A stretch of 64,000 nt of DNA. Origin: Shewanella sp. MBTL60-007. Its GTDB lineage: Bacteria > Pseudomonadota > Gammaproteobacteria > Enterobacterales > Shewanellaceae. Below, one piece after another: positions 54,586 to 63,700 of this stretch. Each line of letters begins with the position of its first letter. Positions within the stretch are counted from its first letter, which is position 1. Made by a program: the position numbers and the translations under genes. Location: contig NZ_BPET01000022.1 of assembly GCF_019654915.1 (NCBI RefSeq), positions 17,855 through 81,854 on the forward strand. The letters run 5' to 3'. The notes beneath the pieces are model-generated. The model was not told the DNA's origin. It did no database searches and worked only from the letters and a program-made list of their open reading frames with translations.

Positions 54586-54725
54586 GTTCTCAAATTAAAA
54601 CTATCATTTCTTAAAAACGGAAGGTTATTATTTTGTTGATACCTGCTTGCGTCTTTGTTTTTATTTCACTGTGAGTGATTAGCTAAGCTGCATAACGTAA
54701 AACCCTGATATTAACTAGTTAAGGT

Positions 54726-55001
54726 TTACTTATCTTTTGCGGCTTTCTCTTTAAACTCTTTCATATCGAAATTATCTAGTAATAATAAGGTGTCAGCTAT
54801 AGCCGATTTGAGTTTCGCCGCAGGTGGGTAGGTTGGTTTCTTTGTTTGCTTCAGAGATTCTCTGCGAGTGACAAACTCCAGCATTGTCTCAAGGTTTTCG
54901 GGACAATTTATATCGAGAGCGGGGAGCTTTTTGTTGGATGCGTTGTTATAGATTTCAAACTCTCTTTGCAGGCATTCTTGAGCTTCTCTTATTCTTTCCA
55001 T
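54726..55001 (-). CDS. Small protein of unknown function
   Basis: 91 residues, predicted soluble, rich in Lys, Glu and Leu with long helical stretches (RIREAQECLQREFEIYN, LETMLEFVTRRESLKQ, NFDMKEFKEKAAKDK). I recognise no family. It is separated from pstB by a strong terminator and from guaC by a promoter and terminator hairpin, so it is a single-gene unit. Coding likelihood is moderate to good because of amino-acid composition and placement in an otherwise empty gap. Confidence 0.65.
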   Translation of the reverse strand: MERIREAQECLQREFEIYNNASNKKLPALDINCPENLETMLEFVTRRESLKQTKKPTYPPAAKLKSAIADTLLLLDNFDMKEFKEKAAKDK

Positions 55002-55140
55002 GTATAAGGTTCTCTTTAATCAATTCAGCAATAACCCCGAAGCTATCTTAATAACCTAGTTTAAACAAGCTTGTAGGCTAAAGTCAGTATTTTAGGTGGG
55101 AGACTATCGGTTATCTCGCCCTTATGTACTATATGGAAAG

Positions 55141-55170
55141 AAAAAACGCTCACTATTTATAGCGAGCGTT
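55141..55170 (-). terminator. Terminator of the pst operon
   Basis: On the minus strand AACGCTC / GAGCGTT with inner CTAT / ATAG pairing, followed by six T, directly after pstB. Confidence 0.88.
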
Positions 55171-55177
55171 ATCTGAT

Positions 55178-55927
55178 TTAGCCAAATTGTCCGCTGACAT
55201 AGCCATGAGTTCGCTGATCTCGTGGTTGATTGAATATCTGGGTGGTTTCTCCATGCTCTACTAACTCTCCCATCCAGAAGAAGGCGGTCTTATCGGAGAT
55301 CCGCTTGGCCTGATTCATTGAATGAGTGACGATGACAATGGTGAATTGTTTGCGTAGTTCATCCATTAACTCCTCGATCTTGTGCGTCGCAATAGGGTCG
55401 AGTGCGCTGGTGGGCTCATCCATTAAAATGACCTCAGGTTTCATCGCGATGGTGCGTGCAATACACAGACGCTGTTGCTGCCCGCCAGATAAACCAAATG
55501 CTGGTGTATTAAGTCTATCTTTCACTTCCTCCCATAGAGCGGCACTACGCAGCGACTCCTCTACGGTATCATCGAGCACTTTTTTGTCTTTAACTCCCTG
55601 AGCTCTGAGCCCAAAAGCAACGTTCTCATAGATACTCATTGGGAAAGGGTTAGGCTTTTGAAACACCATACCCACACGCATTCTTAGGTGTTTTACATCA
55701 ACATCTTGATAGATATTGTTGCCATCAAACATCACGTCACCATCAATCTTCACACCAGCTACTAAGTCATTCATACGGTTTAGTGTTCGCAGCAGAGTCG
55801 ATTTACCACAACCAGAAGGGCCAATTAACGCGGTAACTTGGCGAGCAGGTATGGTTAGAGAGATATTCTTTAGCGCATGGTTGTCGCCGTAAAATAGGTT
55901 TAAGTTGTTCACTTCTAGCTTATTCAT
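55178..55927 (-). CDS. pstB: Phosphate ABC transporter ATP-binding protein PstB
   Basis: 249 residues. Walker [14 protein letters not shown] near residues 35-47, Q-loop [11 protein letters not shown], signature [13 protein letters not shown], Walker [13 protein letters not shown], and H-loop [13 protein letters not shown]: all ABC ATPase elements are intact, with the PstB-specific [10 protein letters not shown]. Last gene of pstSCAB; phoU, which follows in E. coli, is absent here. Confidence 0.97.
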   Translation of the reverse strand: MNKLEVNNLNLFYGDNHALKNISLTIPARQVTALIGPSGCGKSTLLRTLNRMNDLVAGVKIDGDVMFDGNNIYQDVDVKHLRMRVGMVFQKPNPFPMSIYENVAFGLRAQGVKDKKVLDDTVEESLRSAALWEEVKDRLNTPAFGLSGGQQQRLCIARTIAMKPEVILMDEPTSALDPIATHKIEELMDELRKQFTIVIVTHSMNQAKRISDKTAFFWMGELVEHGETTQIFNQPRDQRTHGYVSGQFG

Positions 55928-55937
55928 GGAGATAACC

Positions 55938-56789
55938 TTACTTAGATGAGCGGTTTAAGCGTGAGGCAATCACTTTGGTTGCCAGATTTAAAATAAGTAC
56001 CAAGACAATCAACACTGTGGCGGTAGCATAGGCCTGATCCCACTCGTGTTGAGTAAAGAGTTCTTGAGTCAATTTATAAAGGTGAACCGTTAAGGTGCGG
56101 CCAGATTCTAAGACAGATTCAGGTATTTGAGTCACCATGCCCGCAGTTAAAAATACTGGGGCTGATTCACCTATGACTCTGCCCGTACTTAGGATGATTG
56201 ACGTGACGATACCCGGTAATGCGCTTGGAAGTACTAAGCGGCAGATGGTGTAAATTTTCGAGCTACCCAGAGCATAGCCGCCCTCGCGATAACTCATAGG
56301 CACAGATAGTAGCGCTTCCTCTGTGGTGCGGATTATTACAGGTAAAATCAGCATAGCTAATGTCAACGCACCCGAAAGAATTGAGAAACCTAGCCCTAGG
56401 GTGGTGACGAAGAATGTCATACCGAATAGACCGTAAACGATCGATGGAATACCCGCCAACGATTCGGTGCAGAAGCGGATGACCTTAACGACTTTACTCC
56501 CCGGCGCTGCATATTCAGTTAGGTAGATAGCTGTCATTATGCCAATAGGGGCGGCGAAGGTCAGTGATAGACCGACCATGTAAACGGTCGACACTATCAT
56601 AGCCCAAATACCCGAGGCTTCACCGATACGTGTGTAGGCGCCAGTGATAAATTCCCAACTGACATGATCTAGGCCATTGCTTAAGATGTGCCAAACGACC
56701 CAGAGTAAAAACAGTAGTGTTGTTGCCGCTGCGGCCCAAATAGCGGCTAGCATCAGCTTATCTTGGTTGTCTCGTGAAAGTTGTAACAT
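55938..56789 (-). CDS. pstA: Phosphate ABC transporter permease PstA
   Basis: 283 residues with about six membrane segments. The ABC permease coupling (EAA) region is [28 protein letters not shown] near residue 180, followed by [16 protein letters not shown]. Its ATG overlaps the pstC stop by one base; pstB follows after 10 bases. Confidence 0.96.
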   Translation of the reverse strand: MLQLSRDNQDKLMLAAIWAAAATTLLFLLWVVWHILSNGLDHVSWEFITGAYTRIGEASGIWAMIVSTVYMVGLSLTFAAPIGIMTAIYLTEYAAPGSKVVKVIRFCTESLAGIPSIVYGLFGMTFFVTTLGLGFSILSGALTLAMLILPVIIRTTEEALLSVPMSYREGGYALGSSKIYTICRLVLPSALPGIVTSIILSTGRVIGESAPVFLTAGMVTQIPESVLESGRTLTVHLYKLTQELFTQHEWDQAYATATVLIVLVLILNLATKVIASRLNRSSK

Positions 56790-57694
56790 TAGTGAGCTCG
56801 CTTTCGGTTGAGATAAAGCAGTGAACCGTTTAGTAATATGATAAAGGCCAGTAGCACTATGCCTGTCGAGTACAGAGCGTTGGCATGGATCCCGGTAGCG
56901 TATGACATCTCCATGGCGATATTGGCGGTTAAGGTTCTAGCTGGCTCAAGTATCGAGCCGGGCATTGCTGGTGCGTTACCCATCACCATAATAATTGCCA
57001 TGGTTTCCCCTATTGCGCGTGCGACACCTAGGGCTATGCCTGTGTAAATACCACTGCGTGCGGCAGGAATGAGAACTTTAAAGATACTAAAGATGTGCGA
57101 AGCCCCTAACGCGAGCGCCCCCTCTTTATAGGTTGGAGGTAGGGCGCGCAGTGAGGTTTCTGAAATCGTAATCACAGTTGGCAAGATCATGATGGCCAAC
57201 ACGATTACACCTGCAAGTATGGTGTTACCTGCAGGAATATTAAAAATGGTCTCGATGGCTGGAACAATAATGACCAAACCAAAGAAGCCATAAACCACTG
57301 AAGGGATACCAGCTAGTAGCTCAACAGCAGGGCGAATTATATTGGCTAACCAGTTTGGGGCTAATTCGGCTAAGAACACTGCCGTAAGCAACGCGATGGG
57401 GACACCAATAATCACTGCGCCAGCGGTGGAGATAAGTGATGCGACTATCATTGGTAACAAGCCAAACAGTGCTGGTGGTAGCCACTCTTTGCCTAATATC
57501 ATCTGCGAAACGCCAGCCTCTTTAAAGGCGGGTAAGCCTTCGCTAAAGACAAACCATCCTATGGTTGCGACCGAAAGCACGCCAACCATGGCGCAACTAA
57601 GGAAGAGTATATGAAAACTCATCTCTTTCCAGTCATAGGACTTTGCTGGAGCGAGTTTAAGCCCTTGTGGTTGGACTTTACTGGCTGTTGTCAT
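56789..57694 (-). CDS. pstC: Phosphate ABC transporter permease PstC
   Basis: 301 residues from the ATG at 57694 (a GTG lies immediately before it; GAGG is 7 bases upstream of the ATG). Six hydrophobic segments; EAA-type loop TYKEGALALGASHIFSIFKV near residue 200 and ARAIGETMAIIMVMGNAP. Size and motifs fit PstC rather than PstA. Confidence 0.96.
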   Translation of the reverse strand: MTTASKVQPQGLKLAPAKSYDWKEMSFHILFLSCAMVGVLSVATIGWFVFSEGLPAFKEAGVSQMILGKEWLPPALFGLLPMIVASLISTAGAVIIGVPIALLTAVFLAELAPNWLANIIRPAVELLAGIPSVVYGFFGLVIIVPAIETIFNIPAGNTILAGVIVLAIMILPTVITISETSLRALPPTYKEGALALGASHIFSIFKVLIPAARSGIYTGIALGVARAIGETMAIIMVMGNAPAMPGSILEPARTLTANIAMEMSYATGIHANALYSTGIVLLAFIILLNGSLLYLNRKRAH

Positions 57695-57769
57695 CACTTA
57701 ACCTCGACATCTACCTATAATGAACGGTTGATACAGAGGAAAGTGTTTCCTCTGTATCTTGTCATTGAA

Positions 57770-58579
57770 TTATTGAACAGGGATATAGCCTTCTGCAGCC
57801 ACTATGCTTTGACCATCTTTCGATAATATGTAGTTGATAAAGTCGTTGGCATTTTTGGGGGCCTGCTTGTCCATTAATACGATAAATGGACGGGCAATTT
57901 GATAGTCGCCAGCGATGATGTTTTTCTCTGTCGCTGCGATACCGTTTACATCGATAGCGCGTAAGCTGTCATCGACACTGCCTAGAGATATATAGCCGAT
58001 AGCATATGGGTTGTTGGCGACAATGGTCTTGATCATGCCGTTACCGTTACCTACTTGGGCAGTTGGTGAGATAGCTGTGACCTTGTGGCCGTTAATCGTG
58101 CGTTGTAGCTTCATTATTTCTTCAAATGCACCGCGCGTTCCCGAGCCATTCTCACGGGTAACAACGACGATTGGGCGAGCTTCACCGCCAACCTCTTTCC
58201 AATTCTTAATTTCACCACGATAGATTTTTGATATCTGCTCTTGGGTGAGATTTTTCACAGGGTTAGCCTTGTTCACAGCTGCCGCAATACCATCACGTGC
58301 GATGACAATTTCTTTAGTATTGCTATTGAGCTCACTTTCTTTGACGTTGCGTGAAGACATACCAATCATGCTGGTACCATCTTTCGCTGCACGAATGCCA
58401 GCCGATGAGCCAGTACTTTGTACTTCAACGTTAGTGTTAGTGGTGTTTTGATAATTTTCTGCAAGCACTTCCATTACGTGAGCTACAGATGTCGAACCTG
58501 ATACTGTTACCGTGCTTGCATGTGCAAGAGGTGTCGTCATTAGACCTACTGCGGTTAACAAGCCAAATACTTTTTTCAT
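57770..58579 (-). CDS. pstS: Periplasmic phosphate-binding protein PstS
   Basis: 269 residues from ATG 58579 (MKKVFGLLTAVGLM...AHA signal peptide, cleavage near residue 21); the frame opens four codons earlier. The phosphate-binding loops of this family are visible: SGSTSVAHVMEVLAE at the mature N-terminus, STGSSAGIRAAKDG, and TRENGSGTRGAFEE. It is the shorter PstS type. A Pho box lies about 100 bp upstream, and pstCAB follow. Confidence 0.95.
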   Translation of the reverse strand: MKKVFGLLTAVGLMTTPLAHASTVTVSGSTSVAHVMEVLAENYQNTTNTNVEVQSTGSSAGIRAAKDGTSMIGMSSRNVKESELNSNTKEIVIARDGIAAAVNKANPVKNLTQEQISKIYRGEIKNWKEVGGEARPIVVVTRENGSGTRGAFEEIMKLQRTINGHKVTAISPTAQVGNGNGMIKTIVANNPYAIGYISLGSVDDSLRAIDVNGIAATEKNIIAGDYQIARPFIVLMDKQAPKNANDFINYILSKDGQSIVAAEGYIPVQ

Positions 58580-58676
58580 TACGATTTCCACTCTATTGTT
58601 TGGTCGCTTAGATACGAGTTATTTACAAAACCAAGTTAGTGCCTCACTGAAGGCAAGCGCATTAAGACAGACTTAT

Positions 58677-58694
58677 ATGACAGTTATGTGACTA
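58677..58694 (-). promoter_or_regulatory. Pho box (PhoB site) of pstSCAB
   Basis: On the minus strand TAGTCAC-ATAA-CTGTCAT: two 7-bp direct repeats with an AT-rich 4-bp spacer and an 11-bp period, as in the PhoB consensus CTGTCAT-N4-CTGTCAT. A further CTGTC lies just downstream. Confidence 0.8.
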
Positions 58695-59011
58695 AGAAAC
58701 AGGTTAGGTTAATTTGAAAGGCTCACTCGATGTGTATTAGGAAATACTGTTTTTTAGGTTCTAATCGTTTTTTGTTACATGAACAAAAATTCAGAATGGG
58801 TTTATTAAGCCGTCTTTAGCTGTACTCGACTCTAGGTTTTATGGGGTGTGGAGCAGGTTTTTTATGGTGATTGCGCGGTTGTTACTTCTGCGAGTTAACT
58901 TCAAATTAAGTTTAGATTAACAACTCGCGAGGGCAAATATGTTATGTTTCGGTTATTAGAACGCAGGATAAATTTATTATTAAACTTTTATGACAATATG
59001 TGTTTGCCACA

Positions 59012-59025
59012 TATTTGTACAAATA
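59012..59025. repeat. 14-bp palindrome before the antiporter gene
   Basis: TATTTGTACAAATA, perfect palindrome, overlapping the right arm of an adjacent inverted repeat AATATGTG-N5-CACATATT. Possible operator; regulator unknown. Confidence 0.5.
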
Positions 59026-59130
59026 ATTAGTCACAATAACTTATGTATTCAACCCCAAGTTACTTTTGGCGTCTATCCTTTATGCGTAAGCATGAACTCT
59101 CACATATAAATACTTAATAAAGGTGCTTCT

Positions 59131-60327
59131 ATGACGACTGAAATGGTCATGATTGGTATGTCGATTTTGATCTTGGTCGGTATTTTGTTGCATCACCCTT
59201 CTCGTACCTTAGGGATCCCGTCGCTTCTTATCTTCATGGGCGTAGGGCTTATGTTAGGAAATGGCGAGTTTAACTTTGTCTATGATGATTTAGATAAGAC
59301 TGCGTGGATAGGTGGTTTGGCGCTAAACATGATTGTGTTTGTAGGCGGCATAAACACCTCAACTGATAAAATTAAAGTGGCTTATAAAGAGGGCGGCGTA
59401 CTGGCCTCCTTTGGTGTGTTGTTTACCACACTGTTTTTTGCGGTCATTTTATATTGGCTACTCGATTTTGATTTTATTACTTGTCTGCTGTTTGCTGCAA
59501 TCGTGTCATCTACCGATGCCGCAGCCGTATTTTCTATTCTCGAGTCTAAAAAGTTAAAGCTAAAAGAGCAGACCGATACGGTATTGGAGTTTGAGTCGGC
59601 CACCAACGACCCGGTCGCCATGCTATTGGTTATCTTTCTAACGGATATGGCGCTCTCTACGGGTAAGAGCATAGCTGCATCAGATATAGCTCTGGAACTG
59701 GTAACCCAAATCGGTGTTGCTATGGTTGTCGGTTGGCTGGTGGCTAAAATCGCTGTATCGCTACTTAATCGCATTCATCTATCTGAGTTTGGGCTTATTC
59801 CTGTGTTTGTTTTAGCCAGCTTTGTTATTGCGACCTATGGCGCCGAGTTACTAGGGGGTAATATCTTGCTGGCTTCTTATATTGCAGGTGTGGTGATAGG
59901 CAATGGTATTAAGCGTGGGCAGTTGGTTAATCTACACTTCTTTAACAGCTTATCTTGGTTGGCTCAGGCACTGATGTTTATCGTGTTAGGGTTACAGATC
60001 TTCCCACAGTCATTAGCAACTGTGTTCGTAAGCTCATTATTGCCGGCGCTACTATTGATACTGGTGGCTAGACCTTTAGCTGTGCAGCTCTGTTATCTGC
60101 CATTTGTTAAGGCGAGCTGGAAGAAGCGTTTATTTATCTCTGCGATAGGCTTAAAAGGCGCAACACCAATTGTATTTGCATTAATTCCAGCTGCGGCTGG
60201 CGTACCTGGAGCCTTAGATATCGTGCATATGGTGTTCTTTATCGTATTGTTCTCAGTCTTTATTCAAGGGGGAGCTATCGCTCCTTTGGCAAATAAGCTA
60301 GGTTTGAACCGTTCCGATAAAGATTAA
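59131..60327 (+). CDS. CPA1-family cation/proton antiporter
   Basis: 398 residues with about 12 hydrophobic segments. Family motifs: SSTDAAAVFSIL near residues 126-137 and EFESATNDPVAMLLV near 150-164, similar to the NhaP2/CvrA potassium/proton antiporters. E. coli CvrA has about 578 residues with a cytosolic regulatory C-terminus; this protein stops after the membrane domain. The transported ion is not resolved. AAAGGTG ribosome binding site upstream. Confidence 0.85.
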   Translation: MTTEMVMIGMSILILVGILLHHPSRTLGIPSLLIFMGVGLMLGNGEFNFVYDDLDKTAWIGGLALNMIVFVGGINTSTDKIKVAYKEGGVLASFGVLFTTLFFAVILYWLLDFDFITCLLFAAIVSSTDAAAVFSILESKKLKLKEQTDTVLEFESATNDPVAMLLVIFLTDMALSTGKSIAASDIALELVTQIGVAMVVGWLVAKIAVSLLNRIHLSEFGLIPVFVLASFVIATYGAELLGGNILLASYIAGVVIGNGIKRGQLVNLHFFNSLSWLAQALMFIVLGLQIFPQSLATVFVSSLLPALLLILVARPLAVQLCYLPFVKASWKKRLFISAIGLKGATPIVFALIPAAAGVPGALDIVHMVFFIVLFSVFIQGGAIAPLANKLGLNRSDKD

Positions 60328-60335
60328 TGAACCGT

Positions 60336-60533
60336 TTATGCCGCTGCTGTGACTAACGCATTTTTAGCTTCAATTCCTTTCCATACCTTTTCATGGAAGT
60401 AGAACACAACTGTATTGATAGCGGGCTCGATTAATGCAACTGCGCCACCAATGACCACACTTCCGGTCAATAGGTAAGTAATAGTGAAAGCTACGCTAAA
60501 GTGAAGTATTGCGAAAGTCATGGTCTTAATCAT
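60336..60533 (-). CDS. DUF2061 small membrane protein
   Basis: 65 residues with two hydrophobic segments (FAILHFSVAFTITYLLTGSV and GGAVALIEPAINTVVFYF) and the conserved FHEKVW motif of the DUF2061 family. Function unknown. A strong Fur box precedes it by about 30 bp, suggesting iron-repressed expression. Convergent with the antiporter, with 8 bases between stop codons. Confidence 0.85.
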   Translation of the reverse strand: MIKTMTFAILHFSVAFTITYLLTGSVVIGGAVALIEPAINTVVFYFHEKVWKGIEAKNALVTAAA

Positions 60534-60559
60534 GGTGAGTCCCCCTATTTGAATTAACT

Positions 60560-60580
60560 AAATGATAATGGTTCTCATTT
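60560..60580. promoter_or_regulatory. Fur box upstream of the DUF2061 gene
   Basis: A 21-bp element beginning AAATGATAATG and ending GTTCTCATTT; AAATGA / TCATTT are perfect inverted ends, close to the Fur consensus GATAATGATAATCATTATC. Confidence 0.8.
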
Positions 60581-60641
60581 GTAATTTAAAGAGGATTACT
60601 TAGATTTATTTAATGGGATAAATCGATTAGAAGGGAGCGGT

Positions 60642-60671
60642 AACCCCATCGGTGAATTCACTGATGGGGTT
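60642..60671. repeat. 30-bp near-perfect palindrome after menB
   Basis: AACCCCATC (60642-60650) / GATGGGGTT (60663-60671) with GTGAATTCAC between and single mismatched bases at the joints. It lies 26-55 bases after the menB stop; a likely transcription end structure, although no T tract follows. Confidence 0.55.
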
Positions 60672-60696
60672 CGGTAGGTATGTTAAGTGCTAGGTA

Positions 60697-61599
60697 TTAG
60701 TAGTGCCATGGGAAAGAGGAGAAGTCTTGGTCACGCTTCTCAAGGAAGGCGTCACGGCCTTCTCTGGCTTCCTCGGTTCCGTAAGCTAAACGGGTTGCTT
60801 CACCTGCAAATAGTTGCTGACCCACTAAGCCATCGTCTGGCAGGTTAAAACCGTACTTCAACATGCGCATCGCCGTTGGTGACTTAGAGTTGATCTCCTT
60901 AGCCCACTTTAATGCTTCAGTCTCTAACTCTTGGTGAGGAATGGCGCGATTTACCATACCCATGTCGAAAGCTTCTTCTGCTGAATAGTTAAAGCCTAAG
61001 AAGAAGATTTCACGAGCACGCTTTTGACCTATCATCTTAGCAAGATAGGCACTGCCGTAGCCTGAATCGAAACTGCCAACGTCTGGATCGGTTTGCTTGA
61101 ACACAGCGTGTTCTTTTGAGGCAAGGGTTAGATCGCACACTACGTGCAAGCTGTGGCCACCACCAACAGCCCAACCTGGTACGACAGCGATAACAACCTT
61201 AGGCATAAAGCGGATTAAGCGCTGAACTTCGAGGATATGCAGACGACCCATACGAGCAACATCTGGCGTACCTTCTTCTGCACCTTCATATTTGTAGCCA
61301 TCTTTACCACGAATACGTTGATCACCACCGGCACTGAAAGACCATTGGCCTTTAGCCGAAGGACCATTACCCGTTAATAGCACGCAACCTACATCTGACC
61401 ATTGGCGAGCATGATCTAGTGCTGTATATAGCTCATCGACAGTCTTTGGTCGGAATGAATTGAGGCAATCAGGGCGGTTAATCGCGATACGCACAGTGCC
61501 CTGATCTTTGGCTCTGTGGTAGGTAACATCTTCGAAATCAAATCCAGGAACGAGATCCCATAGTTCGGGATCAAAAATGTCTGATACTTGTTGTGTCAT
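60697..61599 (-). CDS. menB: 1,4-dihydroxy-2-naphthoyl-CoA synthase MenB
   Basis: Crotonase-fold enzyme of menaquinone synthesis that closes the second ring of OSB-CoA. 300 residues (E. coli 285). MenB signature SAGGDQRIRGKDGYKYEG near residues 89-106. The position that is Gly156 in E. coli (QTGPKVGSFD, bicarbonate-binding type) is Asp171 here (QTDPDVGSFD), the arrangement of the bicarbonate-independent type. Menaquinone is central to Shewanella anaerobic respiration. No other men gene is adjacent. Confidence 0.95.
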   Translation of the reverse strand: MTQQVSDIFDPELWDLVPGFDFEDVTYHRAKDQGTVRIAINRPDCLNSFRPKTVDELYTALDHARQWSDVGCVLLTGNGPSAKGQWSFSAGGDQRIRGKDGYKYEGAEEGTPDVARMGRLHILEVQRLIRFMPKVVIAVVPGWAVGGGHSLHVVCDLTLASKEHAVFKQTDPDVGSFDSGYGSAYLAKMIGQKRAREIFFLGFNYSAEEAFDMGMVNRAIPHQELETEALKWAKEINSKSPTAMRMLKYGFNLPDDGLVGQQLFAGEATRLAYGTEEAREGRDAFLEKRDQDFSSFPWHY

Positions 61600-61727
61600 G
61601 AGCTGATAGCCTTTTCACTTCATTTAATTACAGTAATGGCTAAAGGCTAGGCTGAATCAGATCTCAGGTCAATCAAGTTTGTAGGCTAACTGAGATCTGT
61701 TGCATTATCGGCTTGCGGTTAAGCATA

Positions 61728-62081
61728 TTAGTTGAGCTTATCGCAGATGTAGGTTTGGTTTTCCTTGCTAAATGCTGAGTGGCGACTAGCACCATTGCCA
61801 CAAAACTCATCCTTGTAATCATCGAGTTTAGCTTGAGATTGAGTGATGAGTTGCAATGCTTGTTGTTCGGTAGCTGAAAGACGGTCAGCAATATCTGTCT
61901 TTAATAAATCCACTTTATCGTCGAGGCGTTGGATTTGTGTTCCCGTCATGCTATCTAGCTTATCTTCCGCTTGTTGGTAGATCCCTTGAACTTCAGCAAT
62001 TGGCTCATCTAAGGTGTTTGTTTCTGTATAAAGGTAGTAAAGAATTCCTGCAATTATTGCCAATATGATCCAGCCCTTCAT
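61728..62081 (-). CDS. Small membrane-anchored protein of unknown function
   Basis: 117 residues. One N-terminal membrane helix (GWIILAIIAGILYYLY), then a helical, coiled-coil-like region (IQRLDDKVDLLKTDIADRL, QQALQLITQSQAKLDDYK) and a C-terminal region with two cysteines (DEFCGNG and YICDKLN) that could form a disulfide if periplasmic. No family recognised. Divergent from ccoG with an 88-bp gap. Confidence 0.75.
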   Translation of the reverse strand: MKGWIILAIIAGILYYLYTETNTLDEPIAEVQGIYQQAEDKLDSMTGTQIQRLDDKVDLLKTDIADRLSATEQQALQLITQSQAKLDDYKDEFCGNGASRHSAFSKENQTYICDKLN

Positions 62082-62169
62082 CTTTTAGTCCTATCTAGGT
62101 GAATAACTTGTATTATAAGCGTTATAATAAGCTAGTTTTCTTGCAATATTAAAGCTGTAAGGCTGCAAA

Positions 62170-63591
62170 ATGAACGCTCAACAAAATAAAAAAGACTTCT
62201 CAAAAACTGAAAGAATCAAGATCCACCAACCCGATGCGACTAAGGCTGACCGCTTTAACCCGCGTAACCGTATCTATGTCAGGGCCGTTGAAGGGCTATG
62301 GACGACACTGCGTCGCCGTATAGGTTGGATCGCAATGCTATTCTTTTTGCTTCTACCATGGATCCCATGGGGAGATCGTCAGGCTGTCTGGTTTAATCTT
62401 GCAGAGCAGAAGTTTCATGTGTTTGGGCTGACTATCTGGCCTCAAGACTTTACCTTATTAGCTGCATTATTGATGATTGCAGCATTTGGACTGTTTTTTA
62501 TCACTACATATTTAGGTCGAGTATGGTGCGGCTATACCTGCCCGCAGACCGTTTGGACTTTTATCTTTATCTGGTTTGAAGAGAAGCTAGAAGGCTCACG
62601 CAATAAGCGTATTAAACTAGATCAGATGCCATGGAGTTTTGACAAACTATGGCGAAAAACAGCGAAACATGCCTCTTGGTTGTTTATCTCTTTATTGACC
62701 GCAATGACGTTTGTCTCTTACTTTGTGCCGACGAGTGAAGTCTATATAGAGGTATTTAGCTTAAATGCCAGCGGAGCTATCTATTTCTGGGTTATCTTCT
62801 TCACTTTTGCGACATACGGTAATGCCGGTTGGATGCGTGAGATCATGTGTCTGCATATGTGTCCTTATGCGCGATTCCAGTCAGCGATGTTTGATAAGAA
62901 CACTTATATAGTCGGCTATGATGTACAGCGTGGTGAGGTGCGTGGACCAAGATCGAGAAAAGCAGACCCTAAAGCGATGGGCTTGGGTGACTGTATCGAT
63001 TGTGACTTATGTGTACAGGTATGCCCAACGGGTATCGATATTCGCAATGGTTTACAGTACGAATGTATAAACTGTGGTGGCTGTATCGATGCCTGTGATA
63101 CTACGATGGAGCGTATGGGTTATGAGAAAGGCCTCATTAGTTACACCACAGAAAACAAGCTAGAAGGAATTAAAGAGAAGGTACTTAGACCTAAGCTTGT
63201 TGGTTATGGTGTCGTACTTTCAGTAATGATACTTATCTTTATCTATGCAACTGCGACGATAGCGCCAATTCGTATCGACATCATCCGAGATCGAAACCAA
63301 TTATTCAGAGAAACCGATGCTGGTTTGATTGAAAACACCTTCACCTTGAAGATCCTCAATAAAACTGAAAGCGCGCATATCTATAATATGAGTGTCGAGG
63401 GATTAGCTAACTATGAATGGATTGGTCCGCAACAAGTCACTATCGAAGGTGGAGAGGTTCTGACTCTACCAATTAGTGTTGCTGTTGACCCAGTCGATCT
63501 CTCTAGAACGATGACTCATATTAACTTTAAAGTGGTTACGGATGACGGCGGGATTGAAGCAAAGCAAGAATCACGCTTTTTCGGTAACTAA
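62170..63591 (+). CDS. ccoG: Cytochrome c oxidase accessory protein CcoG (FixG/RdxA)
   Basis: 473 residues. Membrane ferredoxin needed for cbb3 oxidase assembly, thought to reduce copper. Several transmembrane segments carry CGYTCPQTVW (Cys120, Cys124) and CLHMCPYARF (Cys227, Cys231). Two 4Fe-4S motifs follow: CIDCDLCVQVCP (Cys275, 278, 281, 285) and CINCGGCIDACD (Cys299, 302, 305, 309). The C-terminus is a periplasmic immunoglobulin-like domain (FixG_C). No cco structural genes are in the window. Confidence 0.95.
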   Translation: MNAQQNKKDFSKTERIKIHQPDATKADRFNPRNRIYVRAVEGLWTTLRRRIGWIAMLFFLLLPWIPWGDRQAVWFNLAEQKFHVFGLTIWPQDFTLLAALLMIAAFGLFFITTYLGRVWCGYTCPQTVWTFIFIWFEEKLEGSRNKRIKLDQMPWSFDKLWRKTAKHASWLFISLLTAMTFVSYFVPTSEVYIEVFSLNASGAIYFWVIFFTFATYGNAGWMREIMCLHMCPYARFQSAMFDKNTYIVGYDVQRGEVRGPRSRKADPKAMGLGDCIDCDLCVQVCPTGIDIRNGLQYECINCGGCIDACDTTMERMGYEKGLISYTTENKLEGIKEKVLRPKLVGYGVVLSVMILIFIYATATIAPIRIDIIRDRNQLFRETDAGLIENTFTLKILNKTESAHIYNMSVEGLANYEWIGPQQVTIEGGEVLTLPISVAVDPVDLSRTMTHINFKVVTDDGGIEAKQESRFFGN

Positions 63592-63610
63592 CCTAAAGAG
63601 ACAAAACATA

Positions 63611-63639
63611 TAAAAATGGGGCTTTTAGCCCCTTTTTTG
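63611..63639 (+). terminator. Terminator after ccoG
   Basis: GGGGCT / AGCCCC with a TTT loop, flanked by A5 and T6. Confidence 0.88.
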
Positions 63640-63700
63640 TACGTATCGTTTGATAACTATGCATTTGATTCGAATATTCTCATTTAATTAAGAAAGCCCC

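Larger units (their letters stand above)
54423..54725. other. guaC leader and upstream gap
   Basis: 303 bp between guaC and the 91-residue protein gene. On the minus strand: promoter 54558-54585, then a terminator-like hairpin at the predicted 5' end of the mRNA, a second hairpin CCGATAAAA / TTTTATCGG (54462-54484), and a ribosome binding site GAGGAA before the guaC ATG. Confidence 0.65.
58580..59130. other. Divergent control region pstS / antiporter
   Basis: 551 bp. The pstS side has a Pho box at 58677-58694. The antiporter side has two symmetric elements: AATATGTG / CACATATT (58995-59015) and the 14-bp palindrome TATTTGTACAAATA (59012-59025), about 105 bp before the antiporter ATG. No small gene found. 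Confidence 0.6.

Noticed and set aside
61673..61891. 72-codon frame overlapping the small membrane protein gene
   Set aside because: Same strand, different frame; the 117-residue frame has a membrane anchor and a better start.
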